A DNA stretch of 64,000 bases from Alphaproteobacteria bacterium. GTDB lineage: Bacteria; Pseudomonadota; Alphaproteobacteria; Acetobacterales; Acetobacteraceae. Under the pieces are notes generated by a model, which had not been told where the DNA came from, did no database searches, and was given only the letters and a program-made list of their open reading frames with translations. Below, in pieces: positions 36,967-49,144 of the stretch (position 1 is the stretch's first letter; each line of letters begins with the position of its first letter). The DNA lies in the NCBI GenBank assembly GCA_016869735.1, contig VGDL01000010.1, positions 1 to 64,000 of the forward strand, read 5' to 3'. The position numbers and the translations under genes were made by a program.

Positions 36967-38624
36967 GGCTTCACCCCGTAATCGCGCGTGGCACCTTCCG
37001 CTGAGACATAACCATCGCGGATATCCTGCGCGAGGGCTTCGGGATCACGCGTTCCGGGGTCCCCATACCCCCCACCGCCGGGATAGAGCAGCGTCACGCG
37101 CGTTCCAGGGGCGACAGTGGTGCGGGATTTCGGATGCGGGCGGGTGCCATCATCAAAGGCAATCACCGCGGCGCCGCCTGCTGCGCCGCCCAATACACCC
37201 TGCGCTGGGTGGTCGCGCCGGTCGGACAGCAGCGAAAGCCGTACCTCATCCGGGGCGCGCACTTCGATTTCCACTTCCTGGCCGAGGCCGCCGCGGAAGC
37301 GACCCGCACCGCCGGAATCCGCGCGAAGGCGTTTCTTCCACACCACCAGGGGGGCCACGCTTTCATAAGCCTCAATCGAACCAGCGCCGACATTGGTCGG
37401 GAAGGCTGTGGTCGGCAGCCCGTCGCGGTGTGGCGAGGCGCCCATGCCGCCCGAGGCGAACAATACCTGCGAAAACCGATCCCCCGCGCCATCCAACCCG
37501 CTGAAAAGTGCCCGCATGGTGGGCGCGCCGCCGCATTCCGCGATGATCTTATCCGGCATGACCGGCGCCAGCGCCTTATAGATCGCGCCCGCCAGCAAAT
37601 GCCCGGTCAATTGTCGCGCGCTGCAAGCCGCCGGAAAGCGCGGGTTCAGGATACTGCCTTCCGGCGCGCTAACCGTAATGGCGCCATAGGAACCCTCATT
37701 GCGCGGGGTGAAGGGATCAAGCGCGCATTTCACCGGATAAACCGCATAGGCATGGGTGTAATTCATCACGCAATTAATGCCGCGATCCACCTGCTTCGAT
37801 GTACCCGCGAAATCAATATGCATGGTCTCGCCCGCGATGGTGACAGCGCAGGCAATGCGCGTAATCGCCTCATCAAAGCCATCCGCTTCCAGCGAGGAAT
37901 GCCAGGTGCCATCGGGCAATGCGGCAATGGCGCGGCGCATGGCAGCATCGGCCCGTTGATGCAACGCCGCGCCGAGCCCCTGCAAATCTGGCAGGCCCGT
38001 ATCGGTCAGGAATTCATCCACGCCCCGCGCGCAGACCTCATTCGCGATCACCTGCGCTTCCAGATCGCCCATGACTTGCCGCGGCAGCCGCACATTCGCG
38101 AGCAGCACTTCCGCCAAATCCTCATTGCGCTTGCCGGCGCGAAACAGGCGGGAAGGGGGGATGCGGATGCCTTCCTCAAACAATTCCCGACAATCAGCGG
38201 ACCAGAGCGCGCCGCCAACATCAGGCGAATGGGAAATGGACCCGGCAAAGCCCACCAGTCGCCCCTGATGGAAAATCGGGCTGACCGCGGTGAAATCCGG
38301 CAAATGCCCGGTCGCAAGCCAGGGATCATTGGTGATGACGCAATCACCTGGCTGCCAGCTCTCTGCCGGGAAGCGTTCCAGAAAGGTTTTCGTCGTTTTC
38401 GGCAAAATGCATGAGAAGGACGCAATCCCCCCCGTATTCTCGCTGATGGAATCGCCATTGCGGTCCATCAGCACCGTCGCGAAATCATTTGATTCGCGCA
38501 CAATGGTGGAAAAGGCGGTGCGCAACAGGCCGGTTGCGGCCTCATCAGCGATGGAAATCAGCCGCGACCAATAGATTTCCAGGCTGATCGGGTCGAATGT
38601 TTCCTGCCGATGATGCGCTGCCAT
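36963..38624 (-). CDS. hyuB: hydantoinase B/oxoprolinase family protein, subunit B
   Basis: A 553-residue subunit paired with HyuA. Family segments are DPISLEIYWSRLISIADEAA, TAFSTIVRESNDFATVLMD, GDCVITNDPWLATGHLPDF near residue 95 and RADSGGAGRFRGGLGQEVE near 440. The Gly-rich C-terminal LLYPGGGGYGDPGTRDPE closes the protein. An ATG at 38639, five residues earlier, is an alternative start. It is the promoter-proximal gene of the hyuBA-tctC operon. Confidence 0.93.
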   Translation of the reverse strand: MAAHHRQETFDPISLEIYWSRLISIADEAATGLLRTAFSTIVRESNDFATVLMDRNGDSISENTGGIASFSCILPKTTKTFLERFPAESWQPGDCVITNDPWLATGHLPDFTAVSPIFHQGRLVGFAGSISHSPDVGGALWSADCRELFEEGIRIPPSRLFRAGKRNEDLAEVLLANVRLPRQVMGDLEAQVIANEVCARGVDEFLTDTGLPDLQGLGAALHQRADAAMRRAIAALPDGTWHSSLEADGFDEAITRIACAVTIAGETMHIDFAGTSKQVDRGINCVMNYTHAYAVYPVKCALDPFTPRNEGSYGAITVSAPEGSILNPRFPAACSARQLTGHLLAGAIYKALAPVMPDKIIAECGGAPTMRALFSGLDGAGDRFSQVLFASGGMGASPHRDGLPTTAFPTNVGAGSIEAYESVAPLVVWKKRLRADSGGAGRFRGGLGQEVEIEVRAPDEVRLSLLSDRRDHPAQGVLGGAAGGAAVIAFDDGTRPHPKSRTTVAPGTRVTLLYPGGGGYGDPGTRDPEALAQDIRDGYVSAEGATRDYGVKP

Positions 38625-38699
38625 GATATTCCATCCCAAACCTCACCATGCTCTGCGCATGGCTGAGGTATCGGAAGCCCGGATGGCAGGCGCGTCAAG

Positions 38700-40371
38700 T
38701 CACGCGGGCTGGGCTTCCTCGGCGGGTGCGATGGTAATGAGCCCAAGCTTCATCGTCCAGACCATGCCCATGGCCGCGCGCGCGCGTTGATCCGGCGGCA
38801 GGGCGCCCCCCAATTCACCTGCGGTCATGCTGCCTTGAGCCAAGCGTTCCAGCATTGCTTGAAAACCCGGAAGCGAAGGCAGCAACGAACCACGAGAAAC
38901 CGCGCCAGGAATAGAAGCGCGCTGGCGCAGCAGATTAATATTGGCGCCGGGCACAAGGGTAACGCGCTGCTTCGGGTCCAGCCGATGCGTCGGGTAATCC
39001 GCAAACAGCATGAAGGGATAAGGCCGCGTTGGTGCTGGCTGGCGGCCGGGGATAAGTGGCGCGAATTCCGTGGCCTTGGCACGAATGCGCGCCTGTTCCT
39101 GCCATAGCGCAAGATACTGCGGAATGATGGCGGACCAATCATACATGCGCCGCGCGCGCAGCCGCGCTGCCTCCGCCATTTGCCGGCGCAAATTGCCATC
39201 TTCCGCCAGCCGATAATAGGCATCCGCCGCCGCGCAGATATCCATGGCGATGCCTTGCGATGTGCCGCGCAGATAGGCGTTGTAGTCATCCGCACCCATC
39301 TGGTAGCGCGTGGCAATCAGGTTGCCATTGCCGCCCATTACGGTTGGAATGCGAATGCCCGTGACGCCATCTTCCACCGTATCGCGGAACCCATCCCAAT
39401 CCGTCACCACCACCGGCAGGCCCGCGCCATGGCTTCCACCGGGGCCAGGCCGAAGGTTTCCTGCACATTATCCACCGGCAGAGTGAAGATATCCGCCGCT
39501 GCCCATGCTTTTGAGCGTATCTCGGCATTCTGGCCATCAAGCACATGCACCTTCACATCGGGGCAGGCTGCATCGCGGCATCGGTGAAGGCGGGGCGTGA
39601 CCCGTCATTTTCGATCCATCCCGTCAGCAGCAGGTGCTGCTTCCGTCCGCGGCGCTCGGCGGCCTTTTGCAGGGCGAGAAACATGGGCAGGGGCGAGAAT
39701 TTCGTCGCATTGGAAAGCCGCGCCACCATAATTATGGCGACATCCTCAGGCCCGATGCCCAACTCCTGACGATAGGCAGCACCAAGGGCCGGATCGCGGC
39801 GGAAGGCATCGCAATCCACACCAAGCGGAATCATGGGCAGCATTGGCACGCCGGCGCGCGTCGCCCCCAACGCGCTTTGCAGGTACCCGACATTTTCCTG
39901 CAATTGCCGCCGCACCATCCCTTGCACCGCGCGGGAAGTGCAGATGATCGCATCCCAGGGCTGAACCGGCGCGGTCAGCGAATGGGCCAGCGCATCCATC
40001 ACCCGGTCGGTGGAGGTGGTATGCGTCACGCCGCAAAGGCTGAAGGCGCGCTGATTGCCCGACCGTCGCCGCCAATAGGCGTAGGATTCAAGCCCAGGCC
40101 CGGGCAGGAACAGCGTGCCCGCTTCCGCCACCGGGCGGTAATCATCAAAGCCGGCGGTCCGCACTTGCAGGCCGGGCGCGCGGGATTGAATTTCGGCGGG
40201 AAAGCCCTGGGCTTTGCGGTCATTCAGCATCAGCCCAACCAGGCTTTCCAGCCCGCCATGCCGGAGCAAGCCATTCAGGAAGCCATCACCCGCAACGCGC
40301 CGGCCCAGCATGGCGCGGCCCTGCGAAACATAGCCATCAGCGGCATAGAGAATGGCAAGAGAACGGGTCAT
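38700..40371 (-). pseudogene. glycosyltransferase family 4-like gene broken by two frameshifts
   Basis: Read on the minus strand, the first part (40371 to about 39560) starts MTRSLAILYAADGYVSQGRAM and contains PLGVDCDAFRR and IIMVARLSNATKF, then stops at 39553. In the next frame the text continues without a gap as CPDVKVHVLDGQNAEIRSK and PVDNVQETFGLAPVEAMARA, the nucleotide-binding E-x7-E region of GT-B glycosyltransferases. A second shift near 39421, equivalent to loss of 4 bases in a GC repeat, leads to LPVVVTDWDGFRDT, which runs to the stop at 38700. Joined, the protein would be about 557 residues. Lesions could be real or assembly errors. Confidence 0.82.
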
Positions 40372-40474
40372 GAGGGGCCACACTTTCGATGATGTTTCGT
40401 CACTAAATCCTTCCCCACGCCCGATCAATGCCACCCCGATTGTGGGGCTGTCCTGGTCGGGCTAAGCGCTGAGC

Positions 40475-41671
40475 ATGCAGCTTGTTGAGGAAAGCGACTC
40501 GAAAACCAAAGTGGCGGCGCCTGGGCCAATATCGGCCTATCAGGCGAAGCTCGGCAGCGGCGAATTGGCGCCTGACCCGGCTCAGGCCGCGGCGATGGAG
40601 CGTTTGCAGGCCCTTTGGCAGGCGCTGCGTGGTTATGACCCTCCGCCTTTGGAAGCAGCTGTGGCAAAACCCTCCGGGCTGCTGGGCCGGCTTTTCGGGC
40701 GAAGCTCCGCCCCGCCACGCTCTGACCCGCCCCGGGGCCTCTATTTGGTGGGAGAGGTCGGGCGCGGCAAATCCATGCTCATGGATTTGTTTTTTGAGAC
40801 CGCTGAGGTGCCGCGCAAGCAAAGGCTTCATTTCCACGCCTTCATGCAGCAGGCGCATCGGCGCATTCATTGCTGGAAGCAGGTGCATGGCGATAGCGCG
40901 GATCCCATCCCGCCCTTGGCCGATTCCATCGCCGCCGATGCCGCTTTGCTGTGTTTTGACGAATTTCAGGTGCATGACATTGCGGACGCCATGATCCTGG
41001 GCCGGTTGTTTGAGGCACTTTTCGCCCGGGGAACCGTGATTGTTGCCACGTCCAACACCGCCCCGGATGATTTGTTCAAAGGGCAGCCGGGGCGCGATGC
41101 CTTCCTGCCCTTCATCGCCCTGATCAACCGCCATGTTGAGGTGTGGCCACTTGTGGCTGTGCGCGATTACCGGCGCGAGAGGATCAGAAGCCTGCCCACT
41201 TGGCATGTCCCCGCCGATGGTCGGGCCGAAGCCGCGCTTGATGCAGCCTTTGCGGAGCTGACGGGGCAGGCGCGGGGGGCGCCCATGGAATTGCCTCTGC
41301 TTGGCCGGGTGATTGAGGTGCCCGAAGCCGCCCGCGGCGTGGCGCGGTTTGATTTCAACCAGCTTTGCGGCAAGCCCTTGGGCCCGGCGGATTACCTTGC
41401 GATTGCCGAGGCCTTTCATACCCTGGTGCTGGACAATATCCCGCGCCTGGGGCCGGAGAATTTCGACAAGGCGCGCCGCTTCATCACCTGCATCGACACG
41501 CTTTATGAATATCGCTGCAAGCTGGTGGCGAGTGCGGCATCCCCCCCCGACCAGCTTTATGAACGCGGCACCAATGCTGCCATGTTTGAACGCACGGCTT
41601 CCCGGCTTGCGGAAATGCAAAGCCAGGAATACCGCGCCCTGCCGCATTTGGTGGGGCAATCACCGGCCTGA
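40475..41671 (+). CDS. zapE: AFG1/ZapE family ATPase
   Basis: A 398-residue AAA-type ATPase. Walker A is YLVGEVGRGKSMLMDLFFE near residue 92, Walker B is LLCFDEFQVHDIADAMIL near 166 with the sensor VATSNTAPDDLFKG. RFDFNQLCGKPLGPADYLAIAE is a family block near the C-terminus. E. coli ZapE modulates FtsZ in cell division; the mitochondrial homologue AFG1 helps degrade respiratory proteins. Here it precedes mdh by 76 bases, the usual alphaproteobacterial arrangement at the head of the TCA cluster. Confidence 0.93.
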   Translation: MQLVEESDSKTKVAAPGPISAYQAKLGSGELAPDPAQAAAMERLQALWQALRGYDPPPLEAAVAKPSGLLGRLFGRSSAPPRSDPPRGLYLVGEVGRGKSMLMDLFFETAEVPRKQRLHFHAFMQQAHRRIHCWKQVHGDSADPIPPLADSIAADAALLCFDEFQVHDIADAMILGRLFEALFARGTVIVATSNTAPDDLFKGQPGRDAFLPFIALINRHVEVWPLVAVRDYRRERIRSLPTWHVPADGRAEAALDAAFAELTGQARGAPMELPLLGRVIEVPEAARGVARFDFNQLCGKPLGPADYLAIAEAFHTLVLDNIPRLGPENFDKARRFITCIDTLYEYRCKLVASAASPPDQLYERGTNAAMFERTASRLAEMQSQEYRALPHLVGQSPA

Positions 41672-41738
41672 GGCGGAAGGCGCCTTGCCGGGCGGGGGCT
41701 TCGGGGCTAGGAAACGGGCGTTTTCCAGGCAAGGTTAA

Positions 41739-42701
<963 letters not shown>

Positions 42702-42710
42702 ACAGCCTGG

Positions 42711-42734
42711 GGCCAGGTATCGCCTGGCCCTTTT
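42711..42734 (+). terminator. hairpin between mdh and sucC
   Basis: GGCCAGG and CCTGGCC form a 7-base stem with a 5-base loop, followed by C and four T, 9 bases after the mdh stop. The short T-run suggests a leaky terminator that would reduce read-through into sucC rather than end it. Confidence 0.65.
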
Positions 42735-42759
42735 CGCATCCGGACCGGAGGCATTTTGC

Positions 42760-43953
42760 ATGAATATCCATGAATATCAGGCGAAGGAATTGCTGCGCCG
42801 CTATGGCGTTGCGGTACTTGAAGGCCATGTCGCCTGGAATGCCGAGGAAGCCGCCGCGGCAGCGGCCAAGCTCCCTGGCCCGGTCTATGTGGTGAAATCC
42901 CAAATCCATGCGGGTGGTCGTGGCGCTGGCCGCTTCAAGGAGGACCCGAATGGCAAGGGCGGCGTGCGTGTGGTGAAATCCGCCGCCGATGTAAAGGCCG
43001 CCGCGGACGCCATGATCGGCAAGACGCTGGTGACGAAGCAAACCGGCCCCGCCGGCAAGCTTGTGTCGCGCGTTTATGTCGAAGATGGCTGCGATATCGC
43101 GCGTGAGCTTTACCTTGGTTTGTTGGTGGACCGTGCGACATCGCGGCTCACGATCATGGCCTCCACCGAAGGTGGGATGGAGATTGAGGAAGTCGCCGAA
43201 AAGCACCCCGAGAAAATCCTGAAGGTCGCAATTGACCCCGCTTCAGGGGTTTCGGGCTTTCATGCGCGCAAGCTTGCTTTCGGGCTCGGGCTGACGGGCA
43301 AGCAGGTTTCGTCCTTCACGAAGTTTGTGCTGGCGCTTTACGGCGCCTTTGTTGAACTCGATTGCGCCATTGTTGAAATCAACCCGCTGGTCGTGACCAG
43401 GGCAGGGGAGATTGTGGCACTCGACGCCAAGGTTTCCTTCGATGACAGCGCGCTGTTCCGCCACAAGGACCTTGAGGCGCTGCGCGATGATACGGAAATG
43501 GACCCGAAGGAATTGGACGCGGTCAAGAATGACCTGAATTATGTGGCGCTGGATGGTGAGATCGGCTGCATGGTCAATGGCGCGGGCCTGGCCATGGCGA
43601 CGATGGATATCATCAAGCTTTATGGCTCCAGCCCGGCCAACTTCCTGGATGTGGGTGGCACGGCCACGGCGGCGCGCGTGACTGAGGCGTTTCGCATCAT
43701 CACGTCCGATGCCAATGTGAAGGCCATTCTGGTCAATATCTTCGGCGGCATCGCGAAATGCGACATGATCGCCACGGGCATTGTGGAAGCGACCAAGACG
43801 CTGTCATTGAAAGTGCCTTTGGTGGTGCGGTTGGAAGGCACCAATGTTGATTTGGGCAAGAAAATCCTCGCCGATAGCGGGCTTGCCATTATTGCCGCCG
43901 ATAATCTTGCCGATGCAGCGAAGAAAGTTGTCGCTGCCGTGAAGGGGGCCTGA
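42760..43953 (+). CDS. sucC: succinyl-CoA synthetase beta subunit (ADP-forming)
   Basis: TCA-cycle subunit that binds nucleotide and succinate, 397 residues. The ATP-grasp region begins [17 protein letters not shown], with [18 protein letters not shown] near residue 45. [12 protein letters not shown] near 205 holds Mg ligands. The C-terminal domain contains [19 protein letters not shown] and [16 protein letters not shown]. sucD follows after 3 bases and is certainly cotranscribed. Confidence 0.98.
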   Translation: MNIHEYQAKELLRRYGVAVLEGHVAWNAEEAAAAAAKLPGPVYVVKSQIHAGGRGAGRFKEDPNGKGGVRVVKSAADVKAAADAMIGKTLVTKQTGPAGKLVSRVYVEDGCDIARELYLGLLVDRATSRLTIMASTEGGMEIEEVAEKHPEKILKVAIDPASGVSGFHARKLAFGLGLTGKQVSSFTKFVLALYGAFVELDCAIVEINPLVVTRAGEIVALDAKVSFDDSALFRHKDLEALRDDTEMDPKELDAVKNDLNYVALDGEIGCMVNGAGLAMATMDIIKLYGSSPANFLDVGGTATAARVTEAFRIITSDANVKAILVNIFGGIAKCDMIATGIVEATKTLSLKVPLVVRLEGTNVDLGKKILADSGLAIIAADNLADAAKKVVAAVKGA

Positions 43954-43956
43954 ACC

Positions 43957-44847
43957 ATGGCTGTTCTTGTCAACGCCAATACCCGCGTAATGACCCAGGG
44001 CTTTACCGGGGCGCAGGGCACCTTCCACGCCGAACAGGGCATTGCCTATGGTTCGACCTATGTCGGCGGTGTGACACCCGGCAAAGGCGGCACCACCCAT
44101 ATCGGCCTGCCGGTTTTTGATACGGTGGCGGAATGCGTGGCGGCCACGGGGGCCAATGCATCCGTGATCTATGTGCCGCCGCCCTTCGCTGCCGATGCGA
44201 TTCTGGAAGCGATTGATGCGGAAGTGCCGCTGATTATCTGCATTACGGAAGGCATTCCGGTGCTGGATATGGTGAAGGTGAAGCGCGCGCTGGATGGGTC
44301 AAAATCCCGCCTGGTTGGGCCGAATTGCCCGGGCGTGATCACGCCGGGCGCCTGCAAGATCGGCATCATGCCGGGGCATATCCATAAGCCTGGGTCGGTT
44401 GGCATTGTCTCACGCTCGGGCACGCTGACCTATGAAGCGGTGGCGCAAACCACCGCCGCCGGGCTTGGCCAATCAAGCTGCGTTGGCATTGGCGGTGACC
44501 CGGTGAAGGGCATGGACTTCATCGAAGTGCTGGAGATGTTCCTGGCCGACCCCGATACCAAATCCATTGTCATGATCGGCGAGATTGGCGGGCAATCCGA
44601 AATCCTGGCGGCCGAATACCTGAAGCGGGAGAATTTCGCCCCCGGCAAGCCGAATAAGCCGGTGGTGGGCTTCATCGCCGGCGCCACGGCCCCCCCGGGC
44701 CGGCGAATGGGCCATGCCGGGGCGGTGATTTCCGGTGGTGCGGATACCGCGGAAGCGAAAATGGCCGCCATGAAAGCCGCTGGGATTCACGTTGCGGATA
44801 GTCCTTCTGCGCTAGGGTCCACCATGGTCAAGGCGCTTGGCGGCTGA
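43957..44847 (+). CDS. sucD: succinyl-CoA synthetase alpha subunit
   Basis: CoA-binding subunit carrying the phosphohistidine, 296 residues. The CoA-binding start reads [32 protein letters not shown] and [16 protein letters not shown] are family blocks, and the active His is in [13 protein letters not shown] near residue 249. It lies 3 bases after sucC. The 155 bases before sucA contain a GC hairpin. Confidence 0.98.
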   Translation: MAVLVNANTRVMTQGFTGAQGTFHAEQGIAYGSTYVGGVTPGKGGTTHIGLPVFDTVAECVAATGANASVIYVPPPFAADAILEAIDAEVPLIICITEGIPVLDMVKVKRALDGSKSRLVGPNCPGVITPGACKIGIMPGHIHKPGSVGIVSRSGTLTYEAVAQTTAAGLGQSSCVGIGGDPVKGMDFIEVLEMFLADPDTKSIVMIGEIGGQSEILAAEYLKRENFAPGKPNKPVVGFIAGATAPPGRRMGHAGAVISGGADTAEAKMAAMKAAGIHVADSPSALGSTMVKALGG

Positions 44848-44915
44848 TTTCGCCCGGAAGTTGATTTTGGGGGGCTGCCGCTACGGGCGTTAAAGCCTTA
44901 TGCTTGCAGCCCTCT

Positions 44916-44931
44916 GCCCCGGTGCCGGGGC
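44916..44931 (+). other. GC hairpin in the sucD-sucA gap
   Basis: GCCCCG-GTGC-CGGGGC forms a compact 6-base stem with a 4-base loop. No T-run follows, so it may stabilise or process the message rather than end it. Confidence 0.35.
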
Positions 44932-45002
44932 GATGCGCGGCACCACAAGAACACATCCGCCCGACCCCAGCGGGGGCAGCCGAGGCGGAAGGGAGAAGGT
45001 TG

Positions 45003-47873
45003 ATGGCCGGAGTGGATATTCTCGCAACCGCGATGACGGGGGCGAATGCTGCCTATCTTGCTGATCTCTACGCCAAATGGACGGAAAATCCCGGAAGCGT
45101 GGACCCCACCTTTGCGGAGCTTTTTGCTTCCCTGAATGACGAAGCCCGCGCGGTACTGACGGACGCGTCTGGCGCTTCCTGGGCGCCGCGCATTCGCGGC
45201 GCCTTCGGGCCAGAACCCGAAAAGCCAGCGCCCGCCAAGGGTGCGAAAACAGCTGCGGCTGACCCGGAAGCGACCCGCCGCGCGGTGCTGGATTCGATCC
45301 GTGCGCTCATGTTGATCCGCAGCTATCGTGTGCGCGGGCATTTGGAAGCGCGGCTTGATCCGCTAGCCCTGCAAGTGCCGAAGCCCCATCCGGAACTCGA
45401 CCCCAAGACCTATGGCTTCACGGATGATGATTGGGATCGCCCGATTTTCCTTGATTTCGTGCTGGGCAAGGAAACGGCCTCGCTTCGTGAGATTCTGGCG
45501 ATCTGCCGCGCTTCCTATTGCGGTTCCATCGGCGTTGAATTTATGCATATCCAGGACCCAGATCAGAAATCCTGGATTCAGCGCCGCATAGAAGGCGCGC
45601 CCTGGAACGGCGCCTTTGATACCGCGCAGAAGAATCAAATCCTGCAGCAATTGACGGAAGCGGAGGGCTTTGAAGCCTTTTGCGCGCGGAAATTCGTGGG
45701 CACCAAGCGCTTCGGCCTGGAAGGTGGTGAAGCGACTATCCCCGCGGTGCAGGCGGTGATTGAAACCGCCGCCAAGCAGGGGGCGAAGGAAATCGCGATT
45801 GGCATGGCCCATCGCGGCCGGCTCAATATGCTTGTCAATGTCGTGAAGAAATCCTTCACGCAGGTGTTTTCGGAGTTCAAGGGGAATTCAAGCAATCCGG
45901 ACGATATTGGTGGGTCTGGTGACGTCAAATATCACCTTGGCACCAGCACCGATATCGAAATTGCCGGCAATAAGGTCCATCTTTCGCTGCAACCCAACCC
46001 TTCGCATCTTGAGGCGGTTGACCCGGTGGTGGCCGGCAAGGTGCGCGCGCGGCAGGATATGTCGGGCGACATCAAGGGCCGCCGTTCCGTCATGGGTATT
46101 CTGCTGCATGGCGATGCCGCCTTTGCGGGGCAGGGCGTGGTTTATGAAACGCTCGCGATGAGCCAATTGGTTGGCTATCGCACGGGCGGGACAGTGCATA
46201 TCGTCACCAATAACCAGATCGGCTTCACCACCGTGCCGGCGCATGCCTATTCCGGGCTTTATTGCACCGATGTCGCGAAATCCGTGCAGGCACCTATCCT
46301 GCACGTGAATGGGGATGACCCGGAAGCGGTGGTGTTCTGTGCGCGGCTGGTTTCGGAATTCCGCATGGTGTTTGGCGCGGATGTGGTGCTGGATATCGTC
46401 TGCTATCGCCGCCATGGGCATAATGAAAGCGACGAACCAGCCTTCACCCAGCCGCAAATGTATAACCGCATTCGTGAAATGCGCACGACGCGCAACCTTT
46501 ATGCGGATCGCCTGGCGCAGGAAGGCTCGGTACCCGCCGAATCCTCCAAGGCCATGCTTGATGCCTTCAATGCGCGGTTGGAAGAAGCCTTTGAGGCTTC
46601 GCAATCCTTCCGCCCGAATAAGGCGGATTGGCTGGAAGGGCATTGGTCTGGCCTGCGCCCTGCCGGTTCCACCGATGAGGCGGAGCAGCTTGAGGCAACC
46701 TCGGTCACACCGGAAATTCTGAAGGAAGTTGGTGAGGCACTTTGCCGCGTGCCCGCGGAATTTGGCGCCAATTCCAAGATCACGCGGCAATTGGAACAAA
46801 AGCGCCAGGCGATCGAAACCGGCGAAGGGATTGATTGGGCAACCGGTGAAGCGCTTGCCTTCGGGTCCCTGCTGCTGGAAGGGCATCGCGTTCGGCTTTC
46901 GGGTGAGGATGTGCAGCGCGGCACCTTCAGCCATCGCCATGCGGTGCTGATTGATCAGGCAAATCAAGCGGAATACACGCCGCTCAATAATATCCGCGCG
47001 GGGCAGGCGAAGTTTGAAGCCTTCAATTCGCTGCTCGCGGAATTCGGCGTGCTTGGCTTTGATTACGGCTATTCGCTGGCAGATCCCAAGACCATGGTGC
47101 TGTGGGAAGGCCAGTTCGGTGATTTCGCCAATGGCGCGCAGGTCATCATTGACCAGTTCATCGCGTCCGGTGAGACGAAATGGCTCCGCATGTCGGGCTT
47201 GGTCATGCTGCTGCCGCATGGTTATGAAGGGCAGGGGCCGGAACATTCCTCCGCCCGGCTTGAACGCTATTTGCAGCTTTGTGCCGAACGCAACATGCGT
47301 ATCTGCAATTTCACCACGCCGGCCAATTATTTCCATGCGCTGCGCCGGCAGATGAAGGCCAATTACCGCAAGCCCTTGGTGGTGATGACACCGAAATCCC
47401 TGCTGCGGCATAAGCTTGCCATCAGCAGTTTGTCGGAATTCGGCCCCGGCAGTGGTTTCCGCCATGTGATTGATGAGGTGGATAAGATCGCGCCGCCCAA
47501 GAAAATCCGTCGGGTCGTGCTGTGCACCGGCAAGGTCTATTATGATCTGCTGCAGGAACGCCGCGACAAGGGCATCAAGGATGTCGCGATTGTGCGCATG
47601 GAACAGCTCTATCCCTTCCCGCGCATCAGCCTGCCGCCTGTGCTGGCGCAATACAGCAATGCGGAAGTGATCTGGTGCCAGGAAGAACCAGAGAATATGG
47701 GCGCGTGGAACTTCGTGGATCGCAAGATTGAAGGCGTGTTGAAGACGCTGGATATCAAGGCGAAGCGCCCCGAATATGTGGGCCGGGAAGAAGCGGCGAG
47801 CCCCGCGACCGGCCTGGCCAAGGTGCATCAACAACAACAGGAAGCATTGGTGCGCGCGGCCCTGATGGGCTGA
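45003..47873 (+). CDS. sucA: 2-oxoglutarate dehydrogenase E1 component
   Basis: ThDP-dependent decarboxylase of the 2-oxoglutarate dehydrogenase complex, 956 residues. The N-terminal segment [22 protein letters not shown] is the E2-binding/assembly region. [14 protein letters not shown] near residue 265, [10 protein letters not shown] and [17 protein letters not shown] near 480 are the cofactor blocks; [22 protein letters not shown] lies in the C-half. ATG 45003 is chosen because GGAAGGGAGAAGG precedes it; an upstream in-frame ATG at 44904 lies in the hairpin region. Confidence 0.97.
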   Translation: MAGVDILATAMTGANAAYLADLYAKWTENPGSVDPTFAELFASLNDEARAVLTDASGASWAPRIRGAFGPEPEKPAPAKGAKTAAADPEATRRAVLDSIRALMLIRSYRVRGHLEARLDPLALQVPKPHPELDPKTYGFTDDDWDRPIFLDFVLGKETASLREILAICRASYCGSIGVEFMHIQDPDQKSWIQRRIEGAPWNGAFDTAQKNQILQQLTEAEGFEAFCARKFVGTKRFGLEGGEATIPAVQAVIETAAKQGAKEIAIGMAHRGRLNMLVNVVKKSFTQVFSEFKGNSSNPDDIGGSGDVKYHLGTSTDIEIAGNKVHLSLQPNPSHLEAVDPVVAGKVRARQDMSGDIKGRRSVMGILLHGDAAFAGQGVVYETLAMSQLVGYRTGGTVHIVTNNQIGFTTVPAHAYSGLYCTDVAKSVQAPILHVNGDDPEAVVFCARLVSEFRMVFGADVVLDIVCYRRHGHNESDEPAFTQPQMYNRIREMRTTRNLYADRLAQEGSVPAESSKAMLDAFNARLEEAFEASQSFRPNKADWLEGHWSGLRPAGSTDEAEQLEATSVTPEILKEVGEALCRVPAEFGANSKITRQLEQKRQAIETGEGIDWATGEALAFGSLLLEGHRVRLSGEDVQRGTFSHRHAVLIDQANQAEYTPLNNIRAGQAKFEAFNSLLAEFGVLGFDYGYSLADPKTMVLWEGQFGDFANGAQVIIDQFIASGETKWLRMSGLVMLLPHGYEGQGPEHSSARLERYLQLCAERNMRICNFTTPANYFHALRRQMKANYRKPLVVMTPKSLLRHKLAISSLSEFGPGSGFRHVIDEVDKIAPPKKIRRVVLCTGKVYYDLLQERRDKGIKDVAIVRMEQLYPFPRISLPPVLAQYSNAEVIWCQEEPENMGAWNFVDRKIEGVLKTLDIKAKRPEYVGREEAASPATGLAKVHQQQQEALVRAALMG

Positions 47874-47902
47874 CGCGTATTGGTTTTGGAACGGATCGAG
47901 CA

Positions 47903-49105
47903 ATGACCGATATTGTCGTGCCCAGCCTGGGCGAAAGCGTTTCTTCCGCCACCGTCGCGCGTTGGCTCAAAAAGGCCGGCGATGCCGTAGCGGCGGATGA
48001 GCCGCTGGTGGAATTGGAAACCGATAAGGTGACGGTGGAAGTGAATGCGCCGGTGGCCGGCGTGATTGCCGCCATTGCCGCTGATACGGGCGCTGAAGTG
48101 CTGCCGGGCGCCGTTCTTGGCAGCATTCAGGCCGGCGCTGCCGCTGCCGCGAAGCCCGCCGCCGCGCCGGCACCTGCGGCCAAGCCTGCCACGCCACCCG
48201 CGCCCGCACCCGCTGCCACTTCGGGCCATGCGCCGATGCCGGCGGCGGCGAAGATCATTGCCGAAACTGGTGTTTCCGCTGCCGCGATTGGCGCGGGCAC
48301 TGGCAAGGATGGGCGCATCACAAAGGGCGATGTGCTGGCCTATCTGGCGCAACCTGCCGCCGCGCCGGCGCCTGCACCCGCCGCGCGCGCTTCGCGCCCG
48401 CCTGAAGCGGGTGAAGAACGCGTGAAGATGACGCGCCTGCGCGCCACCATCGCACGCCGCTTGAAGGAAGCGCAGAACACAGCCGCGATGCTGACCACCT
48501 TCAATGAGGTGGATATGTCAGCTGCCATGGCGCTCCGTTCAGATTATCGCGATGCCTTTGAAAAGCGCCACGGCGTGAAGCTTGGCTTCATGTCCTTCTT
48601 TGTGAAGGCGTGCATTGCCGCGCTCAAGGAATTCCCGGCGGTGAATGCCGAAATTGATGGCGATGAGATTGTCTATAAGAACTTCGTGCATATGGGCATT
48701 GCGGTGGGTGGGCCTTCAGGCCTGGTGGTGCCGGTGCTGCGCAATGCCGACACTTTGGGCTTTGCCGAAATTGAAAAGCGCATTGGCGAATTCGGCAAGC
48801 GCGCGCGTGATGGTGCCTTGAAGCTTGATGAATTGGCGGGTGGTTCCTTCACCATCACCAATGGCGGGATTTACGGTTCGCTGATGTCCACACCAATCTT
48901 GAACCCGCCGCAATCGGGCATTCTTGGCATGCACAAGATTCAGGATCGCCCCATGGCGGTGGCTGGCAAGATTGAAATCCGCCCGATGATGTATATCGCG
49001 CTTTCCTATGACCACCGCATTGTGGACGGCAAGGAAGCCGTCAGCTTCCTGGTGCGCGTCAAGGAAAGCATTGAAGACCCGCGCAGGCTGATGCTGGATA
49101 TTTGA
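47903..49105 (+). CDS. sucB: dihydrolipoyl succinyltransferase E2 (2-oxoglutarate dehydrogenase)
   Basis: Core of the 2-oxoglutarate dehydrogenase complex, 400 residues. Domains in order: lipoyl domain (residues 1-75) with lipoyl Lys in [12 protein letters not shown]; an Ala/Pro-rich linker; E3-binding domain with AAKIIAETG and [14 protein letters not shown]; a second Ala/Pro linker; catalytic domain from about 170 with TTFNEVDMS and the active [15 protein letters not shown] near 372. A strong bidirectional terminator follows, so the E3 gene lpdA, 2.2 kb further on, is not on the same direct transcript. Confidence 0.98.
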   Translation: MTDIVVPSLGESVSSATVARWLKKAGDAVAADEPLVELETDKVTVEVNAPVAGVIAAIAADTGAEVLPGAVLGSIQAGAAAAAKPAAAPAPAAKPATPPAPAPAATSGHAPMPAAAKIIAETGVSAAAIGAGTGKDGRITKGDVLAYLAQPAAAPAPAPAARASRPPEAGEERVKMTRLRATIARRLKEAQNTAAMLTTFNEVDMSAAMALRSDYRDAFEKRHGVKLGFMSFFVKACIAALKEFPAVNAEIDGDEIVYKNFVHMGIAVGGPSGLVVPVLRNADTLGFAEIEKRIGEFGKRARDGALKLDELAGGSFTITNGGIYGSLMSTPILNPPQSGILGMHKIQDRPMAVAGKIEIRPMMYIALSYDHRIVDGKEAVSFLVRVKESIEDPRRLMLDI

Positions 49106-49111
49106 AAAACG

Positions 49112-49144
49112 CGGGAGGGCAAATAGCCCTCCCGTTTTTCTTTT
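49112..49144. terminator. bidirectional Rho-independent terminator
   Basis: CGGGAGGGC-AAATA-GCCCTCCCG forms a 9-base stem followed by TTTTTCTTTT on the plus strand and preceded by an A-run, so it can end both sucB (+) and the tctC gene (-) whose stop lies inside it. Confidence 0.9.

Noticed and set aside
45888-47903. Minus-strand open frame of 671 codons opposite sucA
   Set aside because: It mirrors the conserved E1 protein; its composition is dominated by His, Arg and Ala and no motif is recognisable.
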